Source of the DNA: Anthonomus grandis grandis
Lineage: Eukaryota; Arthropoda; Insecta; Coleoptera; Curculionidae
Length of the DNA: 64,000 bases
Direction of reading: 5' to 3'
Assembly (NCBI RefSeq): GCF_022605725.1
Contig: NC_065549.1
Span: 3,038,001-3,102,000, forward strand
The notes under the pieces were generated by a model. The model was not told the DNA's origin and ran no database searches. It was given only the letters and a program-made list of their open reading frames with translations. Of this stretch, positions 25,301 to 37,400 are shown one piece after another. How positions within the stretch are numbered: position 1 is the stretch's first letter; every line of letters begins with the position of its first letter. Position numbers and translations under genes: made by a program.

Positions 25301-28300
25301 TGTTCATCTTTAGTATCTGTTTTCTTTCCGTTAAGTACTTAGAATATTGAAAGACTAAAATTAGTAAACAACAACTTAGTTTAAGTTCAACACGTGCACA
25401 GGGGCAAAGGGGGTTTTGGGGTTGATTCTCTGTTGTCAAGTTTACACACATTTTCAAAAGACGAAACTTTCAGCTATATATCAACACATATAATAATGTT
25501 GATTTAACTTATTGATGGTATCTTTTGGATTAAAAATTAAAATTAGAAATAGATATATGTTAGTCTAAGCGCAAAAACATCTTTTCACAAGTAAATACCG
25601 ATATTGTTATAATATCATATCAAGGGACAACCGCCGTCATAAACGCCTTTTTCTCTAATAAGTTATCTACCTTTATTTAACTTTGAATGTTGAATTTAAA
25701 TATGAAGCATTTTTTTTCATAAAATAAAATGCTTCATATTTTATTAAAGAGGAATAGTATTATTTTCCGCATGTCAAAATAAGTGACAAATTTTTATGTT
25801 ATTATAAAGTGTTTTTTTTGCCATTTCTACATCAGAGATGTTTCAAGCAAACAAACTGCCTATAGTTCCATGGCAATGCTAATTCTAGCCTTTCAATGTT
25901 CTAAGGTTAAGTACTCTTTAAATATTTCATAGGCAAGACCTTTGATACCATTCAGTTATCTTGCACCAGTTATAATACTTATCTCTTCCGATCTCCACCT
26001 CCTCACTTACAAGAAACTCTCTTATATTTATTAGTCGTAAAGTATTTAATCATGTTCTTTTTTCGATTAGACTGCCTTAAAAAGTTTAGGAGGGAACTAA
26101 AGAAATTAATCTTACCAAAAGCTTACTACAGCATTAAAAAATATTTTAACTACTCATTTATTAATTTTAATATTCAAAATTAATTATGTAACTCTGTTGA
26201 TCAGATTTTTTAAATTCTTCTTGTATGTTAGTTCTTGCCTTTTGTTATCTTCTTTTTTTAGTTTTTTCTTTGATGATATGAAATATTCTCCTATGTAAAA
26301 TCAACTGGATTCTGTATCCTGTTTTAAGTTTAACCAAATAACTACTAACTAGTATTGTAAATTCTAGGCTTAGGAAACTTTTAGCACAAGTAAACAAGTA
26401 AACTTGGCAAATAAAGTATATTTTGACTTGACTTTGACTTTTTCCGCATGAAATTTGCATGCCTCACAAAAATTATTTATTCTCCAGCTTCCTCATAACT
26501 TCAATATCTACTTCAGTTAAATCAGTGCATGTGAGCGGAAACAACAATTTACATTGTTTGCAATAATGCATCTAGTTATATTTTTCATTCATGAGCTAAA
26601 CAAATGCTGCACATCAATGAACAATCGCAATGACTTTGCCGTAAATTTTCAAGAACATTTTATTAATAATAATGATGTTCTCTTTGCAGGCGTCGACATA
26701 AACCACAACAACATCTGGAACGAGACCCCCCTGTTGATCGCCATAAGGTACAGACTCCTAAACGTGATCGAGCTACTGCTGAGGACCGGAACGGCCGATC
26801 TGGACACGTGCAAGGATCCATACACGAAGAAATCCGCGAGAGACATGCTGAGAGAGCACGAAATCCACCTGGACCTCCTCCTCCCTAATACCGTAACGGT
26901 TTCCTCGGCAAACATGTTATTCACGTTCTTAAAAGGTCGCGAGGAAGAGGAGTTCCTGAGGTACAACAACGAACACGTGCAACCGTGGGTGAAAAACACC
27001 GAGGGGATTCCGGGCACGAGCACCATGCTCCAACTGTGCCTGATCAAGGGCTACATTGACTTTGAAAAGACCGCGAAACCTCCGGAAGAAACCCCGGACG
27101 AGGGGGACATTTTAAAAACGGCGATGTTGCAGTTCTTTTGTCGCATGGGATTCGGTAGGAGCGTCGAGCATTTATTGAACAACGGCGCGGACGTTAATTA
27201 TAAATCGAACGTTCTCGGTAAGAGGGACGTGTTCCAAATGGCCGTGAAGTTGAGCTATTATCCTTTTTTAACCATTTTATTGGAGCATAGAAGCGGTCAG
27301 GTGAAAGAGAGACAGTTGCTGGATGTACTGGAGCGAACCGATGAGAATTTGTTTAGGGGGGCCAACAGGAACGTGAGGCACACTTTGTTTTTATTGACGA
27401 GTAAACTGGAGATGTTTTATCAGTCGTCGAGGCCAGTGGAAATCGATTTGAAGAGCAGAAAGGTGCTAAACCGGATTTTGGATTTGTATTTGGAGTATAA
27501 TACGGATGACGAGTATAAAGAGAATATTTGTCAAGTATTGAGGCTGGGTGCCTCGTTATGCAACGAGAGGCTGGAAAAGGTCTCTTATGACACCCTGAAG
27601 GCCCATTTGGACGAGTGCGTGGGGCCCACCAATAAAGTTTGCTATGACAGTATTATAAGTGACGACAATGATGTTTACTCGGAAACGGCAGCGTTACACT
27701 ATTTAGCGCACGATAGTAAGAAACGTGACTTACTGAACCATCCGGCCCTCATTTATTTGATTCACGCCAAATGGGAACGGACCTGCAAGTTTTTTTACAT
27801 GGATTTCGTGCTTTATTTGTTGTTTTTCTTGGTGTTGTGCGTGTACATGGTGCAGTTGCAAGTGAACTGCGTGAACACTTCAGTGAAGGCCTTTTTAATT
27901 GTACTGCTATTGATGGTGAGCATCAAAGAGTTGGTGCAACTGTTGTTTTATTTTCCGCGTTACTGTTGCGAGGTTACTAATTGGCTGGAGATTGGCACAA
28001 TAGTTTGTTGCCTTTTTAACTTGTTTACGCGAGTCGAAGAGCTTATGGTGGGCGCTATTTTGCTTTCCACTATGATGCTGCTGCTTCTATTGGGTCAATT
28101 TCCGAAGTTTACTAAATACATGATTATTTTTAGCTCTACCAAGTACTTTCTTGAGTACGTCTCGTTTTATTTCATACAGTTCGTCTCTTTTGCTTTATGT
28201 TTCTTTATTTTGTTGCCGCCTCCGGAAAGTGACGACACGCCGGGAGTTTGGAACACCTTCGGGCAAATTACCTTGAATCTGTTTAACACGCTGATATTTT

Positions 28301-28830
28301 TCATCGGACAGTATGACGGTGACATCACGGAGGTGCCTAAATTTCCGGTTTTTGGTAGAATTATCGTCGCCATGTTCATTTTTTGCATGACGATCATCTT
28401 GAATAACTTGCTGGTCGGTTTGATCGTGACCGATATGGATTTTATACAGAAAACTAGTAAGGAACAAAGACAAGTGTCCTCGATCAGGTACATAACTAGA
28501 ATTGAAACTTTTCATCGACAGTCTGACAAAGTGTTCTTCGGAAAATGGTTGAGGAAATGTTTTGGGAACACCAAAGTGTTTTGTAGCGGAGAACGGAAAA
28601 TCGTTGACGATATCATGACAGATGCCTCAGTTTTTGACGACATCGATAAGGCGTATTTAAAGGAAATTCACGATAATAGATTACAGAAGAAGAACGTTCT
28701 TGTAAACTTGTATGAGTATATCGTCGCTGAGGTATATAACGACCATAATAAGGGCTTAAGGGAGAATCGGGATATTTTAATAAAATTGTCCAGGTTAGAG
28801 GAGCAATTGAGAAAGAGACGCCCCAGGTAA
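16324..28830 (+). CDS. TRPA-family cation channel (painless/pyrexia type), three exons
   Basis: Exons 16324-16532, 21820-22205 and 26690-28830 join in frame (phases 2 and 1) to 911 aa. The first two exons and the start of the third give an ankyrin-rich N-terminal half (for example NETPLLIAIRYRLLNVIELL near residue 207, and NNGADVNYKSN near 355). A conserved link, LLNHPALIYLIHAKW, precedes six membrane segments between about 565 and 780. The pore-region GQYDGD lies before S6, whose end reads NNLLVGLIVTDMDFIQ. A short coiled-coil tail closes the protein. TRPA channels of this type gate cation entry in response to heat, noxious or mechanical stimuli in sensory neurons. The S1 linker most resembles painless, but I cannot separate it from pyrexia by eye. 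The introns are 5.3 and 4.5 kb and full of transposons. AATAAA lies at 29017-29022. Confidence 0.88.
16978..19428 (+). mobile_element. piggyBac-type DNA transposon with TTAA target duplication
   Basis: The element begins CCCCTTACCGCAT at 16978 and ends with the inverse of CCCCTTACTGCAT at 19428, so the 13-bp terminal repeats differ at one base. TTAA flanks both ends (16974-16977 and 19429-19432), the fixed target of piggyBac. Sub-terminal TTTGGCA-type repeats are present near both ends. Total length is 2451 bp. It sits inside the coding region of an antisense LINE, so it is the younger of the two. Confidence 0.92.
17380..19173 (+). pseudogene. Broken piggyBac transposase
   Basis: In order along the plus strand there is an acidic N-terminal region (17393-17669); the start of the DDE domain with YWSS and RFEEIKRFIHFND (17902-18183, ending after LAVDEQIIP, which holds a catalytic aspartate); a short frame with PKKPHKWGYKVFVL around 18205; NYKVFFDNWFTSLPL (about 18371), holding the next catalytic aspartate; YNNYMGGVDLLDSM around 18680; and the C-terminal cysteine-rich finger with LCLNKDRNCFRRFH (about 19120-19165). 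At least three frameshifts or stops interrupt it, so no intact product is possible. The terminal repeats remain good, so it could have been moved in trans in the past. Confidence 0.88.
22206..23090. other. Intron 2 of the TRPA gene, proximal part
   Basis: AT-rich sequence directly after the exon 2 donor (GTAAGT). There is no exon and no transposon protein that I can name. TATTTATTTATTTATTTA-type low-complexity sequence lies near 22685. Confidence 0.5.
23095..24125 (-). mobile_element. Penelope-like retroelement, GIY-YIG endonuclease end
   Basis: On the minus strand a frame runs from about 23875 (YFGPISSQLSRFFSPFGI) through KDKLPPLSSQGVYEFRRKEC (ending near 23681) and into YVGQSGRNISTRISEHK (about 23620). 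This is the linker plus GIY-YIG nuclease that ends Penelope-like polymerases (here the motif is VYE/YVG with the R and E/H residues of the fold). The 3' flank, about 23100-23200, has CTCGACTAGAGCCTCATCAG, a tract commonly seen in the terminal region of such elements. The reverse-transcriptase part is missing or beyond recognition, so it is a 5'-truncated copy. It lies antisense in TRPA intron 2. Confidence 0.75.
24870..25460 (-). mobile_element. LINE reverse-transcriptase fragment
   Basis: On the minus strand, 25457-25110 encodes YLTERKQ, then a decayed PQSTILGPYLYMLYIN (the RT motif P-Q-G-T-I-L-G-P-L-L-F-x-L-Y-I-N). Further left, in other frames, IEKTTFIAFS and YLGVKII appear, typical of the thumb. 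Several stops interrupt it and the FADD box is not intact. It is an independent LINE copy in TRPA intron 2. Confidence 0.7.
25960..26440 (+). mobile_element. LINE 3' end remnant
   Basis: A short plus-strand stretch near 26080-26160 reads KKFRRELKKLILPKAYYSIK-like and resembles the end of a LINE ORF2. It is followed by AT-rich sequence and, near 26407-26440, AAATAAAGTATATTTTGACT passing into a short TTGAC repeat. Stops are frequent. It is probably a truncated, old insertion just before the last TRPA exon. Confidence 0.45.
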
Positions 28831-28899
28831 CAGATTTATTAACGTGCCAAACATATGGTTAAGTAATATGTTCCTAAGTTGCTCATATATAGAGTACAA

Positions 28900-31250
28900 A
28901 ACTTTTATGACTTTATATAGGTACTTATTTTTATCAATGCTAGTGACCTTTTTACATTTATATTCGTAATATTTTATTTTGTATTAATTTTTTTATTAAT
29001 ATACCGGTATGTTAAAAATAAATTTTCGAGGTAAATTTATTCATGACCAGTATTCCAGGCACTTGATAGCGGCCTTGCTAAAAATGTTTATTATTAATGT
29101 AGAGCTCTACTCCGAGCATTTGAAGATTCAGTAATCTGAAGAGCGACGTTATTCACTCATAAGGAGCTCTATTCCATATACTCGTGGATTCATTAATCAT
29201 AAATGCAATATTACAATCATTATATTGTCGATTAATTGTAAAGTTTTATTCCAAGCATTCGAAGATTTATTTTAAAAAGGGCGTTGCCAAAATTAATAAA
29301 TGAAAAGAACTCTATTCTAGGCACTCGTTTTAATCAAATAGTCTTAAAAACTGTGTTGCCAATTTATTAATTAATAAAGAGCTCTATTCCAGGCACTTGC
29401 AAGGTTGCCAAAATTGCTCTATTTATTTGTTTATTTGGAGCAGGGATCAGTAAACCCTACCACATCTATTGAGTTTATTACTAATTTACTAGAAACTGCG
29501 AAAATTATTTTAAGTTGTAACGCCTAGGTGGAAAATATACACCTGTGTGCAATAGTTATCATTTATGATTGTTTATATTAAATAAACAAATAAATTTGAT
29601 AACCTTAAATACTAAAATATCTAACCGATTAGCACGTACTATATATTACCTATTTAAGTTCCTAGGAAAATGCGGAAAAAATTTGTTGGACACGTACTTT
29701 TTGCATTCTTTGGGAATTCTTTTATTCAATTTCTTTAATTCAGTTTAATTATGCAAACCCGTGTAGCTCGAATAATCATTAAAGGCGGTGTTGTCTAAAA
29801 AGCTGTTGATTAATCGTAGAGCAATGTGTTAATGCGGCCTTGTCAAAATTTTTAAATGGAATAGGCTCTATTCCATTTAGTGTGGATCCATTAATTCTAT
29901 TCCAAGTATTCATAGATCTAAATATAATAAAACGGTGTTGGCACAGAAACCATTAATGCAGCCTTGCTAAAACTGCAATATGCTAAACTCTAGGCACTAA
30001 TGTGGATTCAATAACTTTAATAGCGGCGTTCCTAAGCTGCTGACACCGCAATACAGTCGTATCAATATGCTCGGACAACAGAGCTGCCATTAGGGCTATC
30101 ACGGCCGCAAAGGTAAGCTCCAAGCTTGTACTAGAGTGCATAAAAGTCCTGAAAAAACTGGTACGGGTTGGATGCAGGGTCCAGCTCGTCTGGATACTTG
30201 GCCATGCAGGTAATGAGGAAGCGGACTCTCTTGCCAGACTGGGATCCGCGAATGTGCCGATGGGGCCGGAACCCATAGTTGGTATCGCCAAATGCGTTGC
30301 GGTCGCGTCAATGAAGGATCTGCTGGACAAGTGGACCCACCGAAGATGGACTGAGTCCCCTGGTATGAGACAGGTCAAAGCGCACATAAGTGGGCCCTCT
30401 GCCTGTCTCACCAAAAATCTACTACGCCTAAAAAGACGCGAAATTCGGCTAGTGACAGGTCTTTTAACCGGTCACTGGCACTTAAGAAGCCATCTCCATA
30501 CTATCGGTATTGCGGACAACCCGGAATGCCGATGGTGCTGTGAGGAGGATGAAACCGTTGACCATGTAGTCGGGGAGTGCCAAGCACTCACGCGCGCCAG
30601 GTTCAAATACTTAGCGACTTTTAAGTCCTTCAGACCAGAGAGCCTTATCGGTTTCTCTAAGGCCGTTGGGCTCTGGTAACCCCCGGTGGGGCATGACGGG
30701 TCCATTAGGAGACCTATATGCATAACTGCTTTGGCAGCCCACTGTTTCTTCAATTCAATAGCGGCGTTGCCAATTTATTACTTATTGGTGAGCTCTATTC
30801 CAAGCATTCGTAGCTCTATTAACCATAAAAGCAGCGGGCGCTGTTAAATTGTTATCACTTAGTCCATTAATATGGCGTTGCGAAAAATACTATATGCAAA
30901 AGTCTATTCCATATCTGAAAAGCGGTATTGCCAATTTATTAATTAATGGAGAGCTCTATTCCAGGCAGTCGTAGGTCTATTAATCATAAAAGTGGTGCTA
31001 TCAAATTAATAAGCACTTAAAATATTATTACGGAGTTGCCAATTAATTAATTAATGCAGATCGTTGTTCTGGGCACTCGTAATGTTGCCAAATTGGAAAA
31101 CGTTCTTCCAGGCACTTGTATGTAACTCTAATCAAAGGAAACAAGGGCGAGGTGGCAACCCGAATATAACAGAAAAAACAACCAGGCACTTGTAGGTCCA
31201 TTAAACTTCATGAATTGCGTTGCCAATTGCCTGGAATAAAACTATTCCAA
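28900..31250. repeat. Irregular repeat array built on GAGCTCTATTCCAGGCACT and GCGGCGTTGCCAA
   Basis: Two phrases alternate many times. GAGCTCTATTCCAGGCACT/TTG occurs at about 29102, 29165, 29380, 30790 and 30951 with variants, and GCGGC(C/G)TTGCTAAA or AGCGGCGTTGCCAA at about 29070, 29280, 29845, 29960, 30023, 30762, 30920 and 31030. They are usually joined by TCTATTAATCATAAAAG or TTATTAATTAATG. Spacing is roughly 60-120 bases and copies are well diverged. A LINE fragment is inserted at 30031. The array ends near 31250, about 180 bp before the mRpS31 start. It has no coding potential of its own. Confidence 0.8.
30031..30756 (+). mobile_element. 5'-truncated LINE (I/R1-like) with RNase H and CCHC end, 12-bp target duplication
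   Basis: A frame open from about 30070 to the stop at 30679 encodes the second half of an RNase H domain (SDNRAAI, then LGHAGNEEADSLARLGS, with the catalytic D of EEAD), a basic linker, and a C-terminal zinc knuckle C-x2-C-x7-H-x4-C (CRWCCEEDETVDHVVGEC). This is the usual end of ORF2 in I, Outcast or R1-like LINEs. The frame is unbroken over about 200 codons, so the copy is young. AATAGCGGCGTT occurs just before it (30019-30030) and just after it (30757-30768), which I read as the target-site duplication. The 3' end has no long poly(A). Confidence 0.85.
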
Positions 31251-31427
31251 TTATTCCGTTGCGCAGCAGTGTAACCTCACCTTAAACATAAGAAAAAACA
31301 GCTGACTTTGACAGCCAACTATGGTTATATCGGCCTGTACTCAATTTTAACCTCACTTATGCATGTTTTGTATTTTTCAAACTTTGAATACTGATAAGTA
31401 AATAAGGTCTATTTGAAACTTTAAAAG

Positions 31428-34400
31428 ATGAACTTAGCCCAAATAGTACTAAGGTAAGACCTTATAAAAACCACGCTAGCTAACACAGTTACTACCTACA
31501 TACAATTTTAGAAAATGTTCAAACAGTCCGAAATCACTGCTCTTCGGCCCTACATCAGTGTTGTGCTCAAAATATTCCCAGAAAAGCCCTGAAAAAGGGG
31601 CCTCAGATAGTAGTAGCGACAGCAGCAGCTCAGAAAGCGACGACGAAAATCAAAAACCGAACCAATCAGATGCTTCTGCTCGCCTAAACACTTTACTGCA
31701 ACAGATGCTGCAAGATGACACAACTAAGAGCAAAAACACCCTTAAACTGGCCCGACCTGTTGACCAGAGGGCCCTAAAGCAAAAAGAAAAGACCGCGACT
31801 GAGGAACCCTTTGGTAGATTCAAATAAACTCAATTTAAAATAGGTTTCTATAACATAAGATGTAATTTGTAGAGAAGCAAATCGTAACTGCCGTTGGTGA
31901 GGTGGCTGAGACCTTGGGAGGGAATAAATTACAAACCGAATCTGAATTACTTACTAAACTCTTAAATCCTACAGAAAGTAGTAATATGAATGTAAAAAGT
32001 TTAAGGTATTTAAGGCTTTTTAGGTTAAGAGTATGTGACTGTTGCATTTTTTTGTAGTGATGTTTTAAAAGGCATGAAAATCGAGAGGGAAGACAAACCG
32101 GGACCATCGCGAGCAGAACAGGTCAGGTCCGTACTACAGAAATTCAGACCGAGCCAGCAGGGGCAAGAAAGGTCTAGAGGGAGGCCCAGGCCTAAGCAAC
32201 TGAACATCTCTAGTCAGGGCTTGTAAGTATTAATTTTTTATTTAATATTTTAGTAGTAATTTAAAAGGAAAAATATTATTGATTTTAGAAAACGCTTTAT
32301 TGTGAATAAAAAATACATTTTAGAGCAAGGAATAACTTAGTTAATAATAATTTAAAATTAGATTATTTAATACATAGTGTATGCAGCTTACAAAATGTCT
32401 TAAAAAGATTTGTACAGGGTGTCCAAATTTAAGACTCACCAGGTTCTTGGATCAAGATGTACCTGTATAAATTATGATACTTTCAAACATTAGGTCCCCA
32501 GTATATTTTACAGAAAAATTGTATTAGACTTTTTTAAATCACCATACCAAATTTCATTACTTTTTATTAAGGGATTTTATAAATACATGCAACTACTTAC
32601 AAACAAGAAAGCAAGCAAAATAAACAAAATAGTATTAAAAATAATTTGTTAGTCTAATATATTAATTTTTCTTAATCAAATGATCCTTCATTTATTGCCA
32701 AACAATATTCTAATTGTTGTAAATTTGGTTCTTACATTACTAAACTAATATGCAGGTATTTGATTACATACCATTAAAATTGCCATCTTTAACTCTTCTA
32801 AATTTTGAAAACGCACATTTTTATAAGTGAAAAAAGTCTCTTGGTGACATTTGACAATTGACAGTTTTACAAATTTCAGAATTTGTTAGTGACAAAGTGA
32901 AACTATCCTAAGGTACCATTTTTGATCCGTTTATTTATTTGTGGACACTTTCCTTCTCACATATGACACTGACACTGCTTTATTTGGATTTACTGGGTGT
33001 AAACTTGGCGGGCAACTTCCTCGGCACCGGCTGCCTCTGCCTGGATAGAAAACTGCCCTGGGGCGCCAAAGCGGCCAACCGTTCGTCCGCCGCCCCCCGT
33101 TGCAGCTGCCCGCACAACTTATAAAAAGCGGCCGTGATCAGATTTTCTTCGGTAAGACTCATCGTGCCTGCCGCGACAACCCCTCGGGCAGTTTCCACAC
33201 CTTGTAACTGGGCCGCCACCTCTTTCGCTTTGATCACGTTCCTTTGGTACCGCGTCTGGGCCACTTGTAACTCGTGTTCCTTAGCCGCCAGTGCTTCTTG
33301 CAGCTTTTTCACTGTCAAATTCGCGTTGCTACTTGAAGCCGCTTCCGGGGATCGTAGCTCTTCCAGTTGCGCCTCTAGTTTCAGTATGTTTTGGTTCAAA
33401 GTTCTGTTTTGTTGTTGTAACTTCTCTGCTCTGCCGAGGGCTTGTTCTAAGGTGGATTGTTTGGTGTCGAGCTCTTGCTGGGCCCCTCGTAAAGTCTTGT
33501 TTTCCCTTTCTAAGAATCGGAGGCGCTCCTTCAGGTCCGCGGGGGTGAGTTCTTGGGAGACTGCTGCCCCAGCGGCTTTGCCGGTGCCCAATTTTAATTC
33601 TTCGTTTTCTTCTCTTAAAGAGTCTCGGTCTACTAGGAGTCTGTCGCGTTCGGCTTGTAACGCTTTCATTTTGGCCTCGAGGTTTTCCAAGTTGAACTGG
33701 GCTTTGTCGGATTTTTGCGTTTCCTCGTCTAACTTTTGTTGCAGCTCGAGGATTTGGTTCTTAAATGCTTCGCATTGGGTCCTCCAAGTGTTCTTCTTGT
33801 TCAGTTCCTCCTCTAGCTCCATGTTCTTTTGTAAATATTCCATGTTTTTCTCCTCGAGCTTTTGCACTTGCTTCTTTAAGTCTTGGTAGTTTTCCAGACG
33901 TTTTTTATATGACGCCACTGTCTGCTCTAAGTCGTTCACTTTCCCGGCTGACTCTGATAGGGCGTCAACTTCATCTTTTAACCTAGAGGAGTCGCTCGCC
34001 GCTATTTGCAACTCCGCGATCTTTTCCTGGTAGGCGAGCATTTGTTTCTCTTGTTCATACAGTTTCGCCTTGAAATCGTCCCTCATCACTTCCGCTTTGA
34101 ACAGTTCTTCTTTGAGCAACTCCATTTGCTTCCTAGTGTCCGGGCTCCTGCTCTCTTTCTTGTGGAGGTTCTCCAGTTGCTGTTCCAGGTTTCTTTTTTC
34201 CTCATTTAAAATCTGCACTTGCTGTTCCAATTGTTGGTTTTGTAGAGTGAGGGCTTCTCGGGTTTCATTTGATGATTCCAAGTCGGATACTAGCTTAGCT
34301 ACTCGGGCATCACTGTCCAGGATTAAAAGGCTTAAACCAGTACGTCCTGGACCTCCGGTCACTTCTTCCAACTGTTGTATTGCTTGCATTATATTTTGCT

Positions 34401-37400
34401 GGACAGTCTCTTCCATTTCCATCATTAGGGTTATGTATTCTTGTTTTCGTTCACAGTTTATTGCACAACCTGAGGGGTAAAAGTTATATATTGAAAAATG
34501 CTTTAATATAAAAAGATAAAGTAAATCTCATTAACAAATATACATAATGTATGCATAAATGTGATTTAAAACGTAATCAAGAGTCTCAGACAGGCATGTG
34601 GACCTGAACTAATATTTACAAGTAAAAACAGATAATTAATTAAAATAAAAAGATACAATACTGGTCTACAATCTTTTCGATGACCAACTGAAAATTTGTT
34701 GTTTCTGGATGCTTATGATTAAGAAATGGTGCAGTGCAAATCGACTTGGTTTTAATACGTCAAAAATAAATCTGTTTCAAATGTTCAACGAGTTCTGTCA
34801 CAATCAATGAGGAGTCAATTTCAACTTCACAATGTTGCAGGTTTTTGACAATTGATTGTAGATCAGATCCCAAGATCAAATTTCAGGAACACATAATTAA
34901 AGTGTGCAGTAGGGTGTCATCAGGATGTTTACATTGAAAAAAATGCTTATCATGCCCTTGTGGAGTCACATCTTCACTATGGGATTTGTTTCTGGGGATC
35001 ATGTGCCCACTATCTCTCTAATACAGTATTTGCCCTTTGTGGAGTGAGGTGTCGTGCAAAATAGAATCTTGACTTGTGATTAAAATTAAGCCAGTCTTCA
35101 GCTTGCAAGTGAGCCATGTCTGCCCTCTCCATTTTTGTATAAGTTTAAATTAAAGATATTTTGTGAGATAAATATTGGTTTACGAGACTACCTAAAAGAC
35201 ATTTTAAACATGAACTGTAGAACCCATTTTTAAATGATAAATATTGAAGAGAAACTGGTGGTACTACAACCCGAGAATTATATTCCATGAGCAATATTAA
35301 AACTCAACTAAGGAGAATAATAGTCTGCTTTATTGACAACAAATTTTTAAAAATTTTGTAGCCAAGGCTAATAAACTAAAAAAAAAATAAACAAAACAGA
35401 AGATCACATTAAATAAAATATAAATAATACTCATACTCAATACTCTTTATAAATCTTTGTACAATTAAATAAAAATTGAATGCAGTCATAGTATATAAGT
35501 CTAGTACATAGTCTTATGACAAAAAAAAAATAAAAAAAAAAAAGTTAAAAATTTAAATAAATATTCATTGATATTATTTAATAACAAAAAAATGGTTCAC
35601 TTGCATATAATGCTCTCTCCAGCAAGTGTGATTTTAGAGCCTTGCGAAATGTGGAAAAAGATGATATGGATTTGATTTCAAGGAATGATGATTATGCATT
35701 TTTTTTGCATTATATAGGAGAGCTTTTTACTAACTCTAACAGTGAAGAGCTCCCCATGCCTAAGTGGGTAATTGTAAGATGAAGGGAACTGTTGATACAT
35801 GCTTGCGAATTATGCAAATGGATTCAAGTATCAATAAAGAAGGAAGAGTTAATCTTTTATAATTTTTAAAGAATTTTTGTCTCTGTCAACTAATACTACT
35901 TAGTTTCAGTGAATAACGAACAGCTCTCTTTTGTAGTTTAAAAATGCGCTCAAATTAAGTCACACAAAGAAGAGAAGTAAACAGACCTCAGTACAAGCGG
36001 CTCTAATTGATATATTATAGAACTGATGGTGTGTGTACAAATGCCTTGTGACTTACCTAATATAAGCCTCAAAAGTTTCGCCAACTGAACTGGATCGTTG
36101 CTTTCCCCAATTTTACTAACGTCGGGCTTCCCATTGTCCAATACTTGCAACGTTAACACATCCTGATAATACTCCAAAACAGCTTCGGAAATCTTTTTCA
36201 AGTTGCTCACCCTGAGGCGCCAGTTGGCCCCCGCGTCCTTTTTAATTTTCGCCTCCAGTTTACCGAAATACTGCGGTTCGATTTGCACCAGGGCCTCGAC
36301 TATGGCCACACCATCACAGATTTCTGATATGTTTCGGGATTTGTTTGGGACGAGTTTCTGGAGCCACCGCACCAGGCTTTTGCACATATCTTCCGTCGGG
36401 TCCATTATTGCGGTTTCCTAATACTTCTATGTTATTAATATTAGCATAATTTTCTGGCTTTTCTTTTAATATACACAAAAAGTGTAAATTAAAAAACAAA
36501 CTGAATAGGTTATGCTAAACGTCAATGACGTCACCGGTCAGCTGATGATGACAAGTAGTAATGATTGACATTTTGCAGTTTCGGTATGGAGGATTTTCGG
36601 TTTTTAGGATTTTGACAGGGTAGTACCAAGGTTTTTTTTAACGAGAAGAGTGAATAATATACAGGGTGTCCCATAAATAATGATAAATAATTTAACAGCA
36701 GTTTCCTTGTAAAAAACGAATGAGGTTAAGTTAAATTTTCCGTCCGAAAAGTCAAAGACACTCAAGATACAGGGGGATAAACTTAATATAATTTTTTTGA
36801 ATTTTGGTCATAAATTTAGTATTTATTTTTCTTTTTTAGCACAATTTGGAAAATAGGGTAATTCTGCAGTTTAGCGGCTTTTGTCAAAACTAACGAAAAA
36901 TGGTCGGGTTTTTTGCGCAAAGTGTGTAGATTTCGATATATATTTTTCACTAAGAGTGGCGGAAAGCCAAATTTTATCACGAAGAGGGTGTTATCCCGCA
37001 CTAAATCACTCCAAAACCCGAGTTAATAGAGCTGATTACACAAATTGGTTGTTTGCTCCTGTTCGTGATCCCTTACATTTGTCCTTTGGTTGTCTGGTTG
37101 CCCTATCTTGAAGAAGCCAAAAAGCAGAAACACGTGTAGGCACGTACCATCTTTACTTGTTCTGCTTCCCGTCTTAGGGAGTATCTCCACAAACCTATTC
37201 TTTTGCTACTTAACTTTCCATGGTATCTTTAATTTTTTTTTGTCCTAAAGAGTAAATGATAAAAATGAATTGTTCCAGAACGGGTGAAAAGGTTGACCTC
37301 TGGAATGGGGAATCTCTAGGCATTTTCACAAACGTTTCCGAACTTAAAGACAGTCCACAAAACGAAACTTGGCAAAAATTGTATCAAAAAGATCTAAAAC

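Noticed and set aside
26649..27047. 132-codon minus-strand frame
   Set aside because: Antisense to the last TRPA exon with no domain; the sense frame is clearly the conserved one.
30472..30753. Minus-strand frames over the LINE fragment (also 29983-30414)
   Set aside because: The plus-strand frame has the RNase H and zinc-knuckle motifs, so these are shadows.
31992..32005. Alternative mRpS31 exon 3 donor at 31992
   Set aside because: Joining it to exon 4 would read straight into TGA; the donor at 32006 restores the frame with a conserved S-D-V-L junction.
33134..34480. Long plus-strand open frames opposite hook (serine/cysteine-rich, up to 251 codons)
   Set aside because: They are antisense shadows of the hook coiled-coil exon; composition follows from reverse-reading glutamate, leucine and lysine codons, and no domain is present.
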